Shown here one piece after another: positions 63,747 to 64,000 of a stretch of 64,000 bases of DNA (its first letter is position 1; the number at the start of each line of letters is the position of its first letter). A program made the translations under genes and the position numbers. Below the pieces are notes generated by a model. That model was given only the letters and a program-made list of their open reading frames with translations. It was not told the origin of the DNA and ran no database searches. The stretch comes from Actinostola sp. cb2023 (taxonomy: Eukaryota > Cnidaria > Anthozoa > Actiniaria > Actinostolidae), in the NCBI GenBank assembly GCA_033675265.1, contig JAUJYZ010001360.1, positions 296,577-360,576 of the forward strand, read 5' to 3'.

Positions 63747-64000
63747 TGATCAAATTTATTATTTCACTCCGCGTTCGCTGCGCTCACTCGTGAGATATCT
63801 AGTTGAACACTCGGAAGATAAAAATCGTATCTCCGCGCGTCCATGTATTATTCTCTAAATAATATTACTTTCTCATAATTATTGCTAATTATAAATAATA
63901 CTGAGGACACGTTTGTTGCTTTATTAAAATGGCATAAATAAATAAATAAATCGTTTCAATTGGCACTACCCTGAAGTGGCTTTTCAGTGTCAGTTTTACT
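63747..64000. other. Window edge, no feature
   Basis: A short GC-rich stretch (CGCGTTCGCTGCGCTCACTCG) then AT-rich DNA. Nothing supportable. Confidence 0.4.

Overview
This is a 64 kb piece of an AT-rich metazoan nuclear genome. Genes are broken by GT-AG introns, there are no operons or Shine-Dalgarno sites, and much of the intergenic and intronic DNA is palindromic DNA transposons, minisatellites and retrotransposon debris. Several interspersed repeats (poly-G plus 'TACTCCC', 'GGGGATGCTCGTCG', 'CCGTAAATCCTCTAATAAGCCCC') and the TSP1/EGF/chitin-binding gene content are of a kind I associate with anthozoan cnidarians. A sponge cannot be excluded from sequence alone.

Layout. 1-13.9 kb is repeat-rich. 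Its centrepiece is a complete Ty3/gypsy LTR retrotransposon on the minus strand (4527-9921): LTRs differ at about one base, the target duplication is GTTTC, and one reading-frame break lies in the integrase region. It sits inside an older inverted-repeat element whose related, uninterrupted copy lies at 60723-61048. 13.9-25.3 kb holds a tandem family of about 1.3 kb 'ataagccgcaccc' repeats and a foldback-type transposon with satellite arms (21896-23983). It also holds two copies of a duplicated genic segment. The second copy leads into the 3' exons of a gene encoding a HYD1-type ADP-ribosyltransferase-like domain (25646-27427, plus strand).

29.4-43.2 kb contains two tandem, same-orientation (minus) genes for secreted thrombospondin type-1 (TSP1) repeat proteins. 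Gene 2 (30333-33831) is signal peptide, basic linker, TSP1, EGF-like, chitin-binding Peritrophin-A, TSP1, TSP1. It has a candidate decayed TSP1 exon and a possible alternative last exon (29465-29742). Gene 1 (36660-43153) is signal peptide, Pro/Thr-rich linker, TSP1, EGF-like and four TSP1. All internal domain exons are phase 1-1, the classic exon-shuffling arrangement. A 5'-truncated LINE with a perfect 14-bp target duplication lies between the genes, and a MITE sits exactly at the gene 1 stop codon.

46.0-48.9 kb is a roughly 182-bp tandem array whose minus strand encodes a recurring 60-residue unit. 53.2-58.0 kb is a six-exon plus-strand gene for a JTB (jumping translocation breakpoint) family membrane protein, with MITEs in most introns. 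58-64 kb is transposon fragments and otherwise featureless DNA, including a terminal-inverted-repeat element carrying a Myb/SANT-like exon (62986-63746).

The host genes appear independent: two extracellular adhesion or matrix proteins, one putative ADP-ribosyltransferase and one small transmembrane protein. The mobile elements explain most of the remaining structure and appear to have altered the genes directly (stop-codon insertion, lost splice acceptor, intronic MITE load, exon capture).
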